This document shows positions 1 to 10,762 of a DNA stretch of 42,419 nt, piece after piece; within the stretch, counting starts at the first letter, position 1; each line of letters opens with the position of its first letter. The DNA comes from an uncultured Bacilli bacterium. Lineage in GTDB: Bacteria > Bacillota_I > Bacilli_A > RF39 > UBA660. A model generated the notes under the pieces. That model was not told where the DNA came from and ran no database searches. It saw only the letters and a program-made list of their open reading frames with translations. The position numbers and the translations under genes were made by a program. Location of the stretch: the NCBI GenBank assembly GCA_947624705.1, contig CANQLL010000004.1:1-42419 (forward strand), in the 5' to 3' direction.

Positions 1-362
1 GTTTCTCCTTTTTCGTCTTTTCCATTTCTTTTGATACTATATACTAATTCATCTTTTATAAATCCATTTGTTACATTAGTTAAATCAACATTATATTGCG
101 TGGTTACTGTACCTATATTTCTTACGGTAAATGTTATTACTTTTTTATCGCCTGGTAAAGCATTTTCCATTCCTACGATACTTGTTCCGTCATATTCTAG
201 TTCCATTTTTCCAGCTGTTATGTCAGTAGCTTTAGCATCTTCATTTCCCTCTACTTTAGTGACAAAGTAAGCATATGATACACTTAGCAACATTACTAAA
301 GCTAAGGAGGTAAATGCTAAAGCTACTACTCTTCCATTCCATTTAAATTTTATTTTTTTCAT
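1..362 (-). CDS. TasA/SipW-dependent-like secreted surface protein, 5' part (runs off the left edge)
   Basis: Open minus frame from ATG at 362: MKKIKFKWNGRVVALAFTSLALVMLLSVSYAYFVTKVEGNEDAKATDITAGKMELEYDG...; signal-peptide-like N-terminus with 'SYAYF' motif; RBS-like AGGAAGGG upstream. Absent from the ORF track because it has no stop in the window. Confidence 0.75.
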   Translation of the reverse strand, partial: MKKIKFKWNGRVVALAFTSLALVMLLSVSYAYFVTKVEGNEDAKATDITAGKMELEYDGTSIVGMENALPGDKKVITFTVRNIGTVTTQYNVDLTNVTNGFIKDELVYSIKRNGKDEKGE

Positions 363-416
363 GATTATCTTCCCTTCCTATTATGTAAAGTATATTTTCT
401 AGGTTTACATAATAAT

Positions 417-444
417 ATTTTAACCCCCCCCGAACATTTGTCAA
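417..444 (-). promoter_or_regulatory. Predicted sigma-A promoter of the 1-362 gene: TTGACA (439-444), 16-bp spacer containing G8 (424-431), TAAAAT (417-422)
   Basis: Direct reading of the minus strand: TTGACA-AATGTTCGGGGGGGGT-TAAAAT, with RBS and ATG about 50 nt downstream. Confidence 0.6.
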
Positions 445-477
445 GTATAAAAAAGATACTTGACATTTGCTTGTCAA
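439..477. repeat. Overlapping inverted repeats of TTGACA (TGTCAAGTAT-N7-ATACTTGACA, and TTGACA-N6-TGTCAA)
   Basis: Perfect 10-bp arms at 439-448/456-465 and 6-bp arms at 460-465/472-477; the first overlaps the predicted -35 box. Confidence 0.75.
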
Positions 478-484
478 ATACCTA

Positions 485-1612
485 TTACAAATATTTTTTA
501 TATTCTTTAAATTCGGCGTTATTATCTAATTCCGTTTCACTTAATTCTTTAAATAATTTTTTCTGATTACGATCTAATTTAGTTGGAATTATAACTTTCG
601 TAATAACAAACATATCGCCTTTACGTAGAGAATTAGGGACTTTAACTCCTTTACCACGTAATTTTAATTTAGTATTATTTTGCGTTCCTTCTTTAATATC
701 TAAAATAACATTACCATATAAGGTAGGTATTTCTTTTTTACAACCTAAAGTAGCTTCTGTGATAGTTAAAGGTAATTCTAGATAAATATCTTCTTCTTCT
801 CTTTGAAATAATGGATGTTTTTTAACATTAAATTCAATATAAATGTCGCCATTTGGCCCACCATTATAACCAGCTGAACCTTTACCACTAATTCTAATTT
901 TATTACCTGTATCAACACCTTCTGGTACTTTGACAACAATTTCTTTATTCTTAACGACATGACCTTTGCCTCGACATTTAGAACAAGTTGTTTTAAATGT
1001 TCGTCCTGCCCCATTGCAATCTGGACAAGTTGTTTCACTTTGGAAAACGCCAAACATTGTTTGTTGCTGACGTACTACTCGACCATGTCCCCCACAAGTC
1101 GAACAAGTTGTTTCATCAAAACCGCCTTTACCATTACATTCTTCACATTTTTCATCTAAATCTAACTTTAAACTTTTTTCGCAACCAAAAACGGCTTCTT
1201 CAAAAGTTAAATTAAGTTTAATTAAACTATCTTTTCCTTTAGTAGGACGATTACTACGATTGCCTGCGCGACCAAAGCCGGAAAATCCGCCAAAACCGCC
1301 CCCAAATAAATCTTCAAAGATACTACCCAAGTCAATATCATCCGTACTAAAGCCAGAAAATCCGCCAAAGCCACCGGCATTTGGATCAAACGCCGCATGA
1401 CCAAATTGATCATATTGGCGTCTTTTTTCTGGATCCGATAAGATAGCATAAGCTTCCCCTATTTCTTTAAATTTCTCCTCTGCGCCAGGATCTTTATTAA
1501 CATCCGGATGATATTGTTTAGCTAATTTTCGAAAAGATCTTTTAATTTCTTCATCCGTTGCATTTTTAGAAACTCCTAAAACCTCATAGTAATCCCTTTT
1601 ATTACTATTCAT
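485..1612 (-). CDS. dnaJ: Chaperone DnaJ
   Basis: J domain with HPD ([10 protein letters not shown]), Gly/Phe-rich region, four CxxCxGxG repeats ([32 protein letters not shown]). Confidence 0.97.
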   Translation of the reverse strand: MNSNKRDYYEVLGVSKNATDEEIKRSFRKLAKQYHPDVNKDPGAEEKFKEIGEAYAILSDPEKRRQYDQFGHAAFDPNAGGFGGFSGFSTDDIDLGSIFEDLFGGGFGGFSGFGRAGNRSNRPTKGKDSLIKLNLTFEEAVFGCEKSLKLDLDEKCEECNGKGGFDETTCSTCGGHGRVVRQQQTMFGVFQSETTCPDCNGAGRTFKTTCSKCRGKGHVVKNKEIVVKVPEGVDTGNKIRISGKGSAGYNGGPNGDIYIEFNVKKHPLFQREEEDIYLELPLTITEATLGCKKEIPTLYGNVILDIKEGTQNNTKLKLRGKGVKVPNSLRKGDMFVITKVIIPTKLDRNQKKLFKELSETELDNNAEFKEYKKYL

Positions 1613-3401
1613 AATCGGCCTCCTTTCTTATCTTTTGATATAATTTTAATTGTTCATCAAAGAAACGAACTGCTTGATTTAAAACTTCAGAATCTTTAAT
1701 ATCTATTCCTAATTTGGCATAAATATCTTCTGGATCTAAATAAGTACCAGTTTGTAAAAATTCTTTATATTTTTCTAAAAAACCTTCTTCTTTATTAATT
1801 ATTTTCCGAGCCACAATGGACGCCACTGCTGCACATAAAGCATAACTATAAAGATAAAAATTCATATAATAGTGACTTCTCGTAATCCAAGAAATACCTT
1901 TGTATTTATCTCCTTTTATGACATTACCTAAATAAAAATCACTAAAACTTTTAATTAATTCATTTAAATAATTAGCTGTTAAAATTCCCCCTTGTTCTTT
2001 ATATTCATACATTTTTTGTTCAACTTCGGCTTCTAAAATAGCATCAAAGAAATTATTTTGGAAAGTTTTTAAAGTATGTTCAATTCCTTGTAATTTTTCT
2101 TCTTTAGTTCCATGTAAAGCTAAATAATTATTAACTAAAAATTCATTAGTTAGGGAAGCAACTTCTGCCACAAAAGTCGAAGCTCCTCGATACCATTTTT
2201 CATTATTATCATTTAAATAACTATAATGAATACTATGTCCTATTTCATGAGCAATAGTTAGTAAACTATCAAAATCTTCATTAAAACTTAAAACAATTCG
2301 GGCTGGGTTTTGGTGATTATAGATACTATACCCACCCCCAACTTTTCCTTTATATTGACAATAGTCAATATAATTATTTTTAAAGATAAATTCTAATCTT
2401 TTGGTATAATCTTCACCTAAAACTTTTAAAGCTTTTAAAATAATTTTTTGAGCATCTTCAATAGAATATTTTTTATCTAATTCATTCCAATTTAAAGCGG
2501 TATCATAAGAATGAAGAACTTTTAAATTTAAAACATCTTTCATTAAATGATAATATTTTTGCCATGATTTTTTATTATCTTTAGCACATTTTTTTAAATT
2601 TTCAAATACTTCATTACTAATATGAATACTTTTTAATTTTTCTTCCCAAGCCGAATTATAATGATGAATTCGGGCTAAGTTAACCATATTTTCAATATGT
2701 TGATTTAATAAATTACTTTCAGTTTGTTCATATTGTTTAATTGTTTTAGCAAAATTTAAATAAGCCTTTTTTCTTACCTTTTCATCTTTATTAGATTTTA
2801 AATGATAGACATTATTAGCAGCTATTTTTATCTTTTTACCATTTACATTAACATAACCATAATCATGTTCACTATTAATTAAAGTCGAAGAAATATCTTC
2901 ATAACTAGAATAAGTTTGCGTCAATAAAGAAATTAATTTTTCTTCATTTTCACTTAAAACATGTTCTTTCATTTCATATATTTTATTTAAAATAACTTGA
3001 TATTTTTCTAAATTTTTATTTTCTTTAAATAAATTATTAAATTCTTCTTCATTTAAACTAATTATAGCTGGTTCAAAAAATGCTGTTTCTTGCATAAAAA
3101 TTGTATTTACTAATTGAAATTGATTAATCATATTTAAATAAGTTTCATTTTGTAAATCTAAATCATGATTAACAAGAGCATAAACATATAAACTCATTAA
3201 TTTAAAATCTAATTCATAATAAACTTGTAAAAAATCTTCTATTTCTTTAGCAGTTAATTTCGGTTTTTGAAAAGGTTTTAATTTACTTAAATTAACCTTT
3301 ACTTCTTCTAAAGTTTTTAACCAATCATTTTCATCTTGAAAATAATCTTGCATATTTAATTTATATTTTTCGGGTACTTCTTTACGACTATTATATTCCA
3401 T
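1605..3401 (-). CDS. pepF: M3 family oligoendopeptidase F
   Basis: HEIGHSIHY zinc motif, full-length PepF-like ORF; overlaps the dnaJ start by 8 bp. Confidence 0.93.
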   Translation of the reverse strand: MEYNSRKEVPEKYKLNMQDYFQDENDWLKTLEEVKVNLSKLKPFQKPKLTAKEIEDFLQVYYELDFKLMSLYVYALVNHDLDLQNETYLNMINQFQLVNTIFMQETAFFEPAIISLNEEEFNNLFKENKNLEKYQVILNKIYEMKEHVLSENEEKLISLLTQTYSSYEDISSTLINSEHDYGYVNVNGKKIKIAANNVYHLKSNKDEKVRKKAYLNFAKTIKQYEQTESNLLNQHIENMVNLARIHHYNSAWEEKLKSIHISNEVFENLKKCAKDNKKSWQKYYHLMKDVLNLKVLHSYDTALNWNELDKKYSIEDAQKIILKALKVLGEDYTKRLEFIFKNNYIDYCQYKGKVGGGYSIYNHQNPARIVLSFNEDFDSLLTIAHEIGHSIHYSYLNDNNEKWYRGASTFVAEVASLTNEFLVNNYLALHGTKEEKLQGIEHTLKTFQNNFFDAILEAEVEQKMYEYKEQGGILTANYLNELIKSFSDFYLGNVIKGDKYKGISWITRSHYYMNFYLYSYALCAAVASIVARKIINKEEGFLEKYKEFLQTGTYLDPEDIYAKLGIDIKDSEVLNQAVRFFDEQLKLYQKIRKEADYE

Positions 3402-3428
3402 TTTTATTCCTCCATCTCATGAATAAAG

Positions 3429-3446
3429 GGGAGATTAAAATCTCCC
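3429..3446 (-). other. Intergenic hairpin GGGAGATT-AA-AATCTCCC between dnaK and pepF
   Basis: Perfect 8-bp stem; only a weak U-rich tail, so a processing or attenuation element is more likely than a full terminator. Confidence 0.5.
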
Positions 3447-3455
3447 TATTAGTCA

Positions 3456-5282
<1,827 letters not shown>

Positions 5283-5303
5283 TCATCCTTTCTTCTTGAG
5301 TAA

Positions 5304-5822
5304 TTATTCATTTACTTTAACCATTGCTGGTCTTATAACTTTATCTTTATATGTATATCCTTTTTGTAAGACAGCTAGAACTATATTTGGTTCTTCTTCA
5401 ATAATACTTTCTTTTAAAACTGCTTCCATTTTATAAGGATCAAATTCTTGTCCTTCACAATCAATTGCTTTTACTTCAAACTTTTCTAAAGTTTTAAGTA
5501 AATTAGCATAAATTAATTTAAATCCTGATAAATATTTTTCATCTGTTGTTGTATCCATTTCAATTGCTCTTTCAAAATCATCGATAATTGGTAGAATACT
5601 TTTAATAAATTCTTCCCCATCATATTTTAAAAGTTTTTCTTTTTCTTCCCCTGTTCTTCTTATTACATTAGCCAGTTCCGCTTGAACCCTTAAACATTTA
5701 TCATTTAGTAAAGCATTTTCTTCTTTTAACTTTTCTAATTCTTTATTGTTTTTAGGTTTTTTCGGTTTTTCTTTTTTTGGCTTTTCTTCTTTAACTTCTT
5801 CTTTTTTTGTTTCTTCTTTCAT
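5304..5822 (-). CDS. grpE: Nucleotide exchange factor GrpE
   Basis: Coiled-coil N-terminus and C-terminal GrpE signature region (VLQKGYTYKDKVIRPAMVKV); position between hrcA and dnaK. Confidence 0.95.
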   Translation of the reverse strand: MKEETKKEEVKEEKPKKEKPKKPKNNKELEKLKEENALLNDKCLRVQAELANVIRRTGEEKEKLLKYDGEEFIKSILPIIDDFERAIEMDTTTDEKYLSGFKLIYANLLKTLEKFEVKAIDCEGQEFDPYKMEAVLKESIIEEEPNIVLAVLQKGYTYKDKVIRPAMVKVNE

Positions 5823-5830
5823 ATTGTCTC

Positions 5831-6832
5831 CTATCTATTTGTAATGTTTTGATTAATATAATCAAGCAAAGCTATAACTCGATCATATTCCATTCTTTTT
5901 GGTCCCACAATCGCTATTGTTCCTTCTTCACCATTAATATTATATTTGGTTTTAATAACGGTTACATCATCATCAAAATGACTATCTTGACCAATATAAA
6001 CATTAACACCATTTTCATCTTCTTCAATACTTTTAATTAAATCTTCATCTTCAAATTTATTAATAATATTTTTAATTTTATCAGCATCAGAATATTCAGG
6101 TTGTTTTAACATATTAGCTTTACCACTGAAGAAAACATTAGATGAATTTTTAGCAAAATCATTAAAAGCATCATAGAAAATATGATAAACTGCTTCATAT
6201 TCCCTAACTTTCTTCGCTATTATTGGTTTTATGTCAAATTCTAAGCGAGCACTTACTTCATTAATTGGGGTACCAACTAACATTTTATTAATTATTTCAC
6301 AAGTTTTAACTACTTCATCAAGATAAATATTAGGAGATAAATTAAATTGTTTGTTTTCAACTATTCCTTTATCAGTACAAACTAAAGCCACGATTTTATT
6401 ATCATCTAAAGGAATAATACTAACTTGTTTTAATTCATTATCTTTACTACTTTTTCCTAAAACTATCGAAGTATAATTAGTAATCTCGGAAATGATTTTG
6501 ACACATTCATTAATAGCATCACTTACTTCTAAGGAATTATTGTGAAAGATAGTTTGCAGTTTTAAGACATCTTCTCCCGTTAGTTCTTTTGGTTTCATTA
6601 AGTTTTCAACATAATATTTGTAACCAGCTTCGCTGGGTATTCTACCTGAGGAAATATGATTTTTCTCAAGCATTCCTAACTTTTCTAAAGTTGCCATTTC
6701 ATTACGGATAGTAGCTGATGAACATTTAAGTTTATTACATAATGATTTTGAACCAACAGGTCGAGCATTCTTAATATAACTTTCGACTATTTCTTTTAAT
6801 AATTTCTTTTGTCTTTCGTCCACCTCTATCAC
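5831..6832 (-). CDS. hrcA: Heat-inducible transcription repressor HrcA
   Basis: N-terminal wHTH (LLKEIVESYIKNARPVGSKSLCNKLKCSSATIRNEMATLEKLGML); GTG start. Confidence 0.96.
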   Translation of the reverse strand: MIEVDERQKKLLKEIVESYIKNARPVGSKSLCNKLKCSSATIRNEMATLEKLGMLEKNHISSGRIPSEAGYKYYVENLMKPKELTGEDVLKLQTIFHNNSLEVSDAINECVKIISEITNYTSIVLGKSSKDNELKQVSIIPLDDNKIVALVCTDKGIVENKQFNLSPNIYLDEVVKTCEIINKMLVGTPINEVSARLEFDIKPIIAKKVREYEAVYHIFYDAFNDFAKNSSNVFFSGKANMLKQPEYSDADKIKNIINKFEDEDLIKSIEEDENGVNVYIGQDSHFDDDVTVIKTKYNINGEEGTIAIVGPKRMEYDRVIALLDYINQNITNR

Positions 6833-6839
6833 CTCACAA

Positions 6840-6866
6840 TTAGCACTTGTTAAATTTAAATGCTAA
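6840..6866. promoter_or_regulatory. CIRCE-like HrcA operator, copy 1 (degenerate)
   Basis: TTAGCACTT-N9-AAATGCTAA against consensus TTAGCACTC-N9-GAGTGCTAA. Confidence 0.75.
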
Positions 6867-6870
6867 TTAC

Positions 6871-6899
6871 ATTATAATAGTATGCTTAGCACTTGTCAA
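6871..6899 (-). promoter_or_regulatory. Sigma-A promoter of the hrcA operon: TTGACA-17-TATAAT
   Basis: Minus strand TTGACA (6894-6899), 17-bp spacer, TATAAT (6871-6876). Confidence 0.85.
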
Positions 6900-6913
6900 T
6901 ATATGAGTGCTAA
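6886..6913. promoter_or_regulatory. CIRCE-like HrcA operator, copy 2
   Basis: TTAGCACTT-N10-GAGTGCTAA; one base longer than the canonical spacer, overlaps the -35 box. Confidence 0.75.
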
Positions 6914-6943
6914 TTTTTTTATTTTTTTCAAATAATGTAAAAT

Positions 6944-6970
6944 AAAAATCCTTAAATTACAAGGATTTTT
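6944..6970 (-). terminator. Rho-independent terminator of the M16 operon
   Basis: AAAAATCCTT / AAGGATTTTT stem directly after the 6971 stop, T-rich tail on the minus strand. Confidence 0.8.
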
Positions 6971-8254
6971 CTATCTTTTATTTGGTTTAAAAATAACTAT
7001 ACTTTTATTTTGAAATGATAATTTTTTGATTATCTTTTTTAATGTTTCCATATTTAAATTTTTAATTATTTTATAATAATCATTAATTATTTTATTTTCC
7101 ATTACAATATTATCTTGAATTAAAGAATTTATTTCTTCAATATCATCAAAAGATTGAACTAAAGAAGAAATAATAACTTTTTTACAACGATTAAAATCTT
7201 CACTAGTAATATCTATATCTTCTAAAGTTTTTAAAATTATTTTTAAAACTTCTTCTGGATAATTAGCTTCAGCTGTTATCGTTAAAGTTAAATGACTTTC
7301 ATAAATACTAACACTATAAGCTAAAGCTTGTGTAATTAAATTATTACTATAAAGTTCTGTATGAATAAAACTAGTTATCCCAAAATTACTTTTAAGTAAA
7401 ATATTTAAATATAATTTTAATTCATCTTTTAAAATATCTTTTAAACCAACTAAAGGTATTTTTAAACTAAGTTTTAACTTAGCAATATCAACATTATTTT
7501 TTTCTTCATAATATTTAGTTACTACTTTATTAGGTTCTTTTATCTCTTTAATTTGGGGTTTAAAATATTTAGGAAAATCAAAACTATTTTCTTTATCTTT
7601 AATTATAGCTACAGCTTCACTAGGATTAAAATTACCGGTTAAAACTATAAACATGTTTTGCGGATGGTAAAAGTTATTATAAACTTCTTTTAAATTATCA
7701 ACCGTTATTTTTTTTATACTCTCTGCGCTCCCGCTAACTAAATATTTTCTTTTATTTCTATGCCATAAACATTCATGCATCTTAAAAATCAAACGAGCAT
7801 TTAGGTTGTCTTCATACATTTTTATTTCTTCATTAATAATATCTCTTTCGGCTTTAATATATTCTTTCGTAAAATAAGGGGTAAAAACATATTCTAAAAG
7901 ATATTCTAAATTCTCTTTAAAGTTAGTGGAAGAAAAAACTTCATAAAAAGTAAAATCAGGAGTAGTACAAGCATTAATCTGGGCACCAAGTTCATTAAAA
8001 TAAGCATGGGCTGTGGTATTATTAGGCATATAAAACATCATATGTTCTAAAAAATGGGCTATACCATTGGGTACTTTAATAAAACCTTTTTGGCCTTTAG
8101 GTTTAAACTCTGTATGAATGGATCCATATTTAACATTTAAAGTTAAATAAAAATTATTAACTTTTTCATTAACCCACATAAAAATAGGCATCCCATTATC
8201 GGTTATATCTACATATATTTCTTCATCTAAACCTTCTACTTTAATCTTTTTCAT
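6971..8254 (-). CDS. M16 family zinc peptidase, catalytic type (YmfH-like)
   Basis: HxxEH motif in GIAHFLEHMMF; M16 (insulinase/pitrilysin) architecture. Confidence 0.88.
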   Translation of the reverse strand: MKKIKVEGLDEEIYVDITDNGMPIFMWVNEKVNNFYLTLNVKYGSIHTEFKPKGQKGFIKVPNGIAHFLEHMMFYMPNNTTAHAYFNELGAQINACTTPDFTFYEVFSSTNFKENLEYLLEYVFTPYFTKEYIKAERDIINEEIKMYEDNLNARLIFKMHECLWHRNKRKYLVSGSAESIKKITVDNLKEVYNNFYHPQNMFIVLTGNFNPSEAVAIIKDKENSFDFPKYFKPQIKEIKEPNKVVTKYYEEKNNVDIAKLKLSLKIPLVGLKDILKDELKLYLNILLKSNFGITSFIHTELYSNNLITQALAYSVSIYESHLTLTITAEANYPEEVLKIILKTLEDIDITSEDFNRCKKVIISSLVQSFDDIEEINSLIQDNIVMENKIINDYYKIIKNLNMETLKKIIKKLSFQNKSIVIFKPNKR

Positions 8255-9513
8255 GCCTCATCTTCTCCCTTTAAAAAATAGACCGTATTAATTTTAATCT
8301 TTTTAGCAAATTTTTTTAAATCTTCGATAGTTACTTTTTGCACTTGTTCAATTCTTTTTTCGGTTTTAGCTAAGGATGCAATATTTTGAAATAAATAATT
8401 ATTTATAATATTACTAGGATTATCTTCAATCATGTTAAGAGAAGTTATAATTCCTTTTTTAGCATTTTCTAATTCTTCTTTAGTTACTTTATTAACCATA
8501 TCTTTTAAAGCTTTTTTAATTAAATTTAAAGCTTTTGTATAACTACTTTTATCTATCCCCACATAAATAATTATAGCTTCATCATATTTTTGATAAATAC
8601 TATTTGTTGTATAACATAAAGAATTATCTTGTCTTAAATATTTAGCTAATTTGGTATCTAAAGTTCCTCCTCCTAAAATATAATTATATAAATAAACTAC
8701 TATATTTTTTTGAAAATCATCAGCTCCAACTATATTACATCCCACTAATAAATGCGATTGGGAAATATTATTACTTTCTTTTTTAATTTGAATTTTATTG
8801 CGTACTTTTCCTCCTTGAAATAAAGTTAAATCATAATTTTTAATTATTCTAGCTTTAAAATTATTTTTTAAATAATTAGCAATAAAATCCATATCTAAAT
8901 CGCCAATAACATAAATATCAACATAATCTTCTTCTAATAATTGATGATAAGTTTTTAAAAGATTTGGCGAAGTTACTTTTAAAACTTCTTCTTTAGTTCC
9001 TAACATATCTAAACTTAAAGGAACTTTATTATCCATATAAGAAAATAATTTTTTATAAGCATAAGTTTTAGGATTTTCTTTAGCTACTTTAATTTCATTT
9101 AATAAATTATTTTTAATTATATTAAAACTATGATTATCAAAAGCATTATTTTCTAAATTAGGATAAAAAATACTTTCAATAATTAAAGCTAATATATCTT
9201 CTAAATAATTATTATCAGTATATTTAGGATTAATAAAATCTAAACAAAAATTAGTAAGTAAACAATTACCTACTCTGGATAAAACGCCATAATAAGTAGC
9301 ATTATATAAATCTTCTAAATGAATAGCTAAATCTTTTTGCGTAGGATATTTTGCTGATGAAAAAGTAAGTAATTCCATTAAAAATTTATAAGGAATAATT
9401 TTTTCTTTAGAAACCGGACTACGAAAAACAATTTCTAAATGACAATTTTTAAATTTATTAGTTTTAACTGTGTATAAATTAAAAGAATTAAAATTATAAG
9501 TTTGATATTTCAT
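8251..9513 (-). CDS. M16-like protein without the HxxEH motif (YmfF-like partner)
   Basis: Paralogue-like ORF upstream with 4-nt overlap; no HxxEH seen; C-terminal M16-like region with YNYILGGGTLDTKLAKYLRQDNSLCYTTNS. Confidence 0.82.
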   Translation of the reverse strand: MKYQTYNFNSFNLYTVKTNKFKNCHLEIVFRSPVSKEKIIPYKFLMELLTFSSAKYPTQKDLAIHLEDLYNATYYGVLSRVGNCLLTNFCLDFINPKYTDNNYLEDILALIIESIFYPNLENNAFDNHSFNIIKNNLLNEIKVAKENPKTYAYKKLFSYMDNKVPLSLDMLGTKEEVLKVTSPNLLKTYHQLLEEDYVDIYVIGDLDMDFIANYLKNNFKARIIKNYDLTLFQGGKVRNKIQIKKESNNISQSHLLVGCNIVGADDFQKNIVVYLYNYILGGGTLDTKLAKYLRQDNSLCYTTNSIYQKYDEAIIIYVGIDKSSYTKALNLIKKALKDMVNKVTKEELENAKKGIITSLNMIEDNPSNIINNYLFQNIASLAKTEKRIEQVQKVTIEDLKKFAKKIKINTVYFLKGEDEA

Positions 9514-9592
9514 ACCTCACCTCAATATTAAATATTTACTTCTTTATTTATTCTTCTCATAATTTATTTAAAAATACTCTTAATATTATAAT

Positions 9593-9620
9593 AAAACACT
9601 GATATTTATACCAGTGTTTT
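9593..9620 (-). terminator. Terminator downstream of the rhodanese gene
   Basis: AAAACACTG...CAGTGTTTT hairpin followed by a T-rich stretch on the minus strand. Confidence 0.75.
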
Positions 9621-9861
9621 ACCTAAAGATTTGTTCGACATTATATCCATAATATTTTAATATTTCGCAAGCTTTCTTACTTTTTCGTCCTTTTCGACAA
9701 TATAAATAATATTTTTCATTTTTATTTAAGTATTGTTGATGATTAAACATTAATTTATCATAAGGAATATTTATACTTTCAGGAAAATGAAATTCTTGAA
9801 AAGTTAAAATATCTTCCAAGTCAATAATTTTTCCATCATGAGGGTAATTTTGATAAGTCAT
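9619..9861 (-). CDS. Small rhodanese-like domain protein
   Basis: MTYQNYPHDGKIIDLEDILTFQEFHFPESINIPYDKL...YYLYCRKGRKSKKACEIL (CRKGRKS catalytic-type loop); start moved to ATG 9861 behind GGTGATTCTT. Confidence 0.8.
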   Translation of the reverse strand: MTYQNYPHDGKIIDLEDILTFQEFHFPESINIPYDKLMFNHQQYLNKNEKYYLYCRKGRKSKKACEILKYYGYNVEQIFR

Positions 9862-9921
9862 AAGAATCACCAATATATTTTATGGAAAAAAATAGATTAG
9901 AAATAAGTCAAAAATAACAAT

Positions 9922-10009
9922 TTATTTTAAATCTTTTTCAGTTATACCTAATTTAGTTAAAAAATTTTTTACTTTTTTCTCATCCAAAGCTGATTTCGTA
10001 AATTTATGT
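9922..10009 (-). pseudogene. Truncated copy of the 70-aa antitoxin-like gene (11167-11370)
   Basis: Minus translation HKFTKSALDEKKVKNFLTKLGITEKDLK* against HKFTKSASDEKKVKKFLAKLGITEKDLKKG in the intact gene. Confidence 0.85.
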
Positions 10010-10047
10010 AAGATCTCCTCTTGTATAATTATCAACTATTTTAATAA

Positions 10048-10087
10048 TTACATAAAATATTTATGTAAAACAATATCATGATATTGT
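10048..10087. promoter_or_regulatory. Two adjacent perfect palindromes upstream of the RelB/DinJ antitoxin (candidate operator)
   Basis: TTACATAAA-ATA-TTTATGTAA (10048-10068) and ACAATATCATGATATTGT (10070-10087). Confidence 0.6.
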
Positions 10088-10146
10088 AACACATTGAATT
10101 GCAAAAATTATTAAATAAATATATAATTAAAGGGGAGATGAGAATT

Positions 10147-10422
10147 ATGGAATCTTTAAATTTAAATGTTCGAGTTGATGCAAATGATAAAAAAGGATTT
10201 GAGAAATTTTGCAATAATGTTGGAATGAATGTATCTACGGCAATTAATATGTTTATTAAAGCTGTACTTAGAGAACAAAAATTACCTTTTGAAGTTAAGA
10301 CTAATTCTTTTGATGAAATGATTTATGAAAAATTAAAAGAAGCAGATGAACAAATGAATAATACTTCTAAAAGATATACTAAAGAAGACATTCTAGAAAG
10401 TATGAATAATATTATAGATTAA
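10147..10422 (+). CDS. RelB/DinJ family antitoxin
   Basis: MESLNLNVRVDANDKKGFEKFCNNVGMNVSTAINMFIKAVLREQKLPFEV, typical DinJ/RelB ribbon-helix-helix; RBS AGGGGAG 10 nt upstream of ATG 10147. Confidence 0.88.
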   Translation: MESLNLNVRVDANDKKGFEKFCNNVGMNVSTAINMFIKAVLREQKLPFEVKTNSFDEMIYEKLKEADEQMNNTSKRYTKEDILESMNNIID

Positions 10423-10425
10423 TTT

Positions 10426-10521
10426 ATGTACAAATTAGAATTTTTACCTATTGCTAAAGAAGATATTGATAATATTATCTATTACATTTCTCATAATTTA
10501 AAAAACATTACTTATAAATAG
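10426..10521 (+). pseudogene. Truncated RelE/ParE-type toxin remnant (31 aa)
   Basis: MYKLEFLPIAKEDIDNIIYYISHNLKNITYK*; N-terminus like RelE/ParE, located 3 nt after the antitoxin stop, then a premature stop. Confidence 0.75.
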
Positions 10522-10591
10522 TTTTGATAACATTTTATAATAATTATGACTAAATTTTAGTGTTTTTTTAAATAAGTTTACAAATAAATTT

Positions 10592-10620
10592 TCACCAACT
10601 TAGCTTGGTGGGATTTTTTA
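10592..10620 (+). terminator. Rho-independent terminator after the RelB/DinJ locus
   Basis: CACCAA-CTTAGC-TTGGTG followed by GGATTTTTT on the plus strand. Confidence 0.75.
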
Positions 10621-10657
10621 TTTTATCCTAGCTTGCAGCTACAATTTAACTATAAGT

Positions 10658-10685
10658 AAAAAAAGAAAACTTTTTTACGTTTTCT
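10658..10685 (-). terminator. Terminator hairpin AGAAAAC..GTTTTCT with T tract (twin of the one at 33769)
   Basis: Minus strand AGAAAACGTAAAAAAGTTTTCTTTTTTT. Confidence 0.75.
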
Positions 10686-10757
10686 AAATTAAAAATATAT
10701 TTTATTCATCTCCAAAGAATTCATCATCAGAAACAACATGTTCATCAACTATCATTA
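10686..10757 (-). repeat. Duplicated 3' end of the virD4-like gene, encoding (M)IVDEHVVSDDEFFGDE*
   Basis: Near-identical to 11505-11585 apart from a 12-bp in-frame difference and point changes; the intact gene ends VIVDEHVVSDDEFFDDFFGDE*. Confidence 0.85.
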
Positions 10758-10762
10758 TTTTA

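Noticed and set aside
31-270. Plus-strand ORF 31-270 in the ORF track
   Set aside because: It is antisense to the better supported minus-strand surface-protein CDS (1-362) with signal peptide, RBS and promoter.
439-465. Hairpin after dnaJ as a rho-independent terminator
   Set aside because: No T tract follows the stem on the minus strand; better explained as operator/promoter sequence.
778-1449. Alternative ORFs overlapping dnaJ (778-1053, 959-1159, 997-1215, 1222-1449)
   Set aside because: Out-of-frame or antisense readings of dnaJ.
10099-10146. Upstream start (TTG 10099) for the RelB/DinJ antitoxin
   Set aside because: The added residues do not match the family and the RBS fits ATG 10147.
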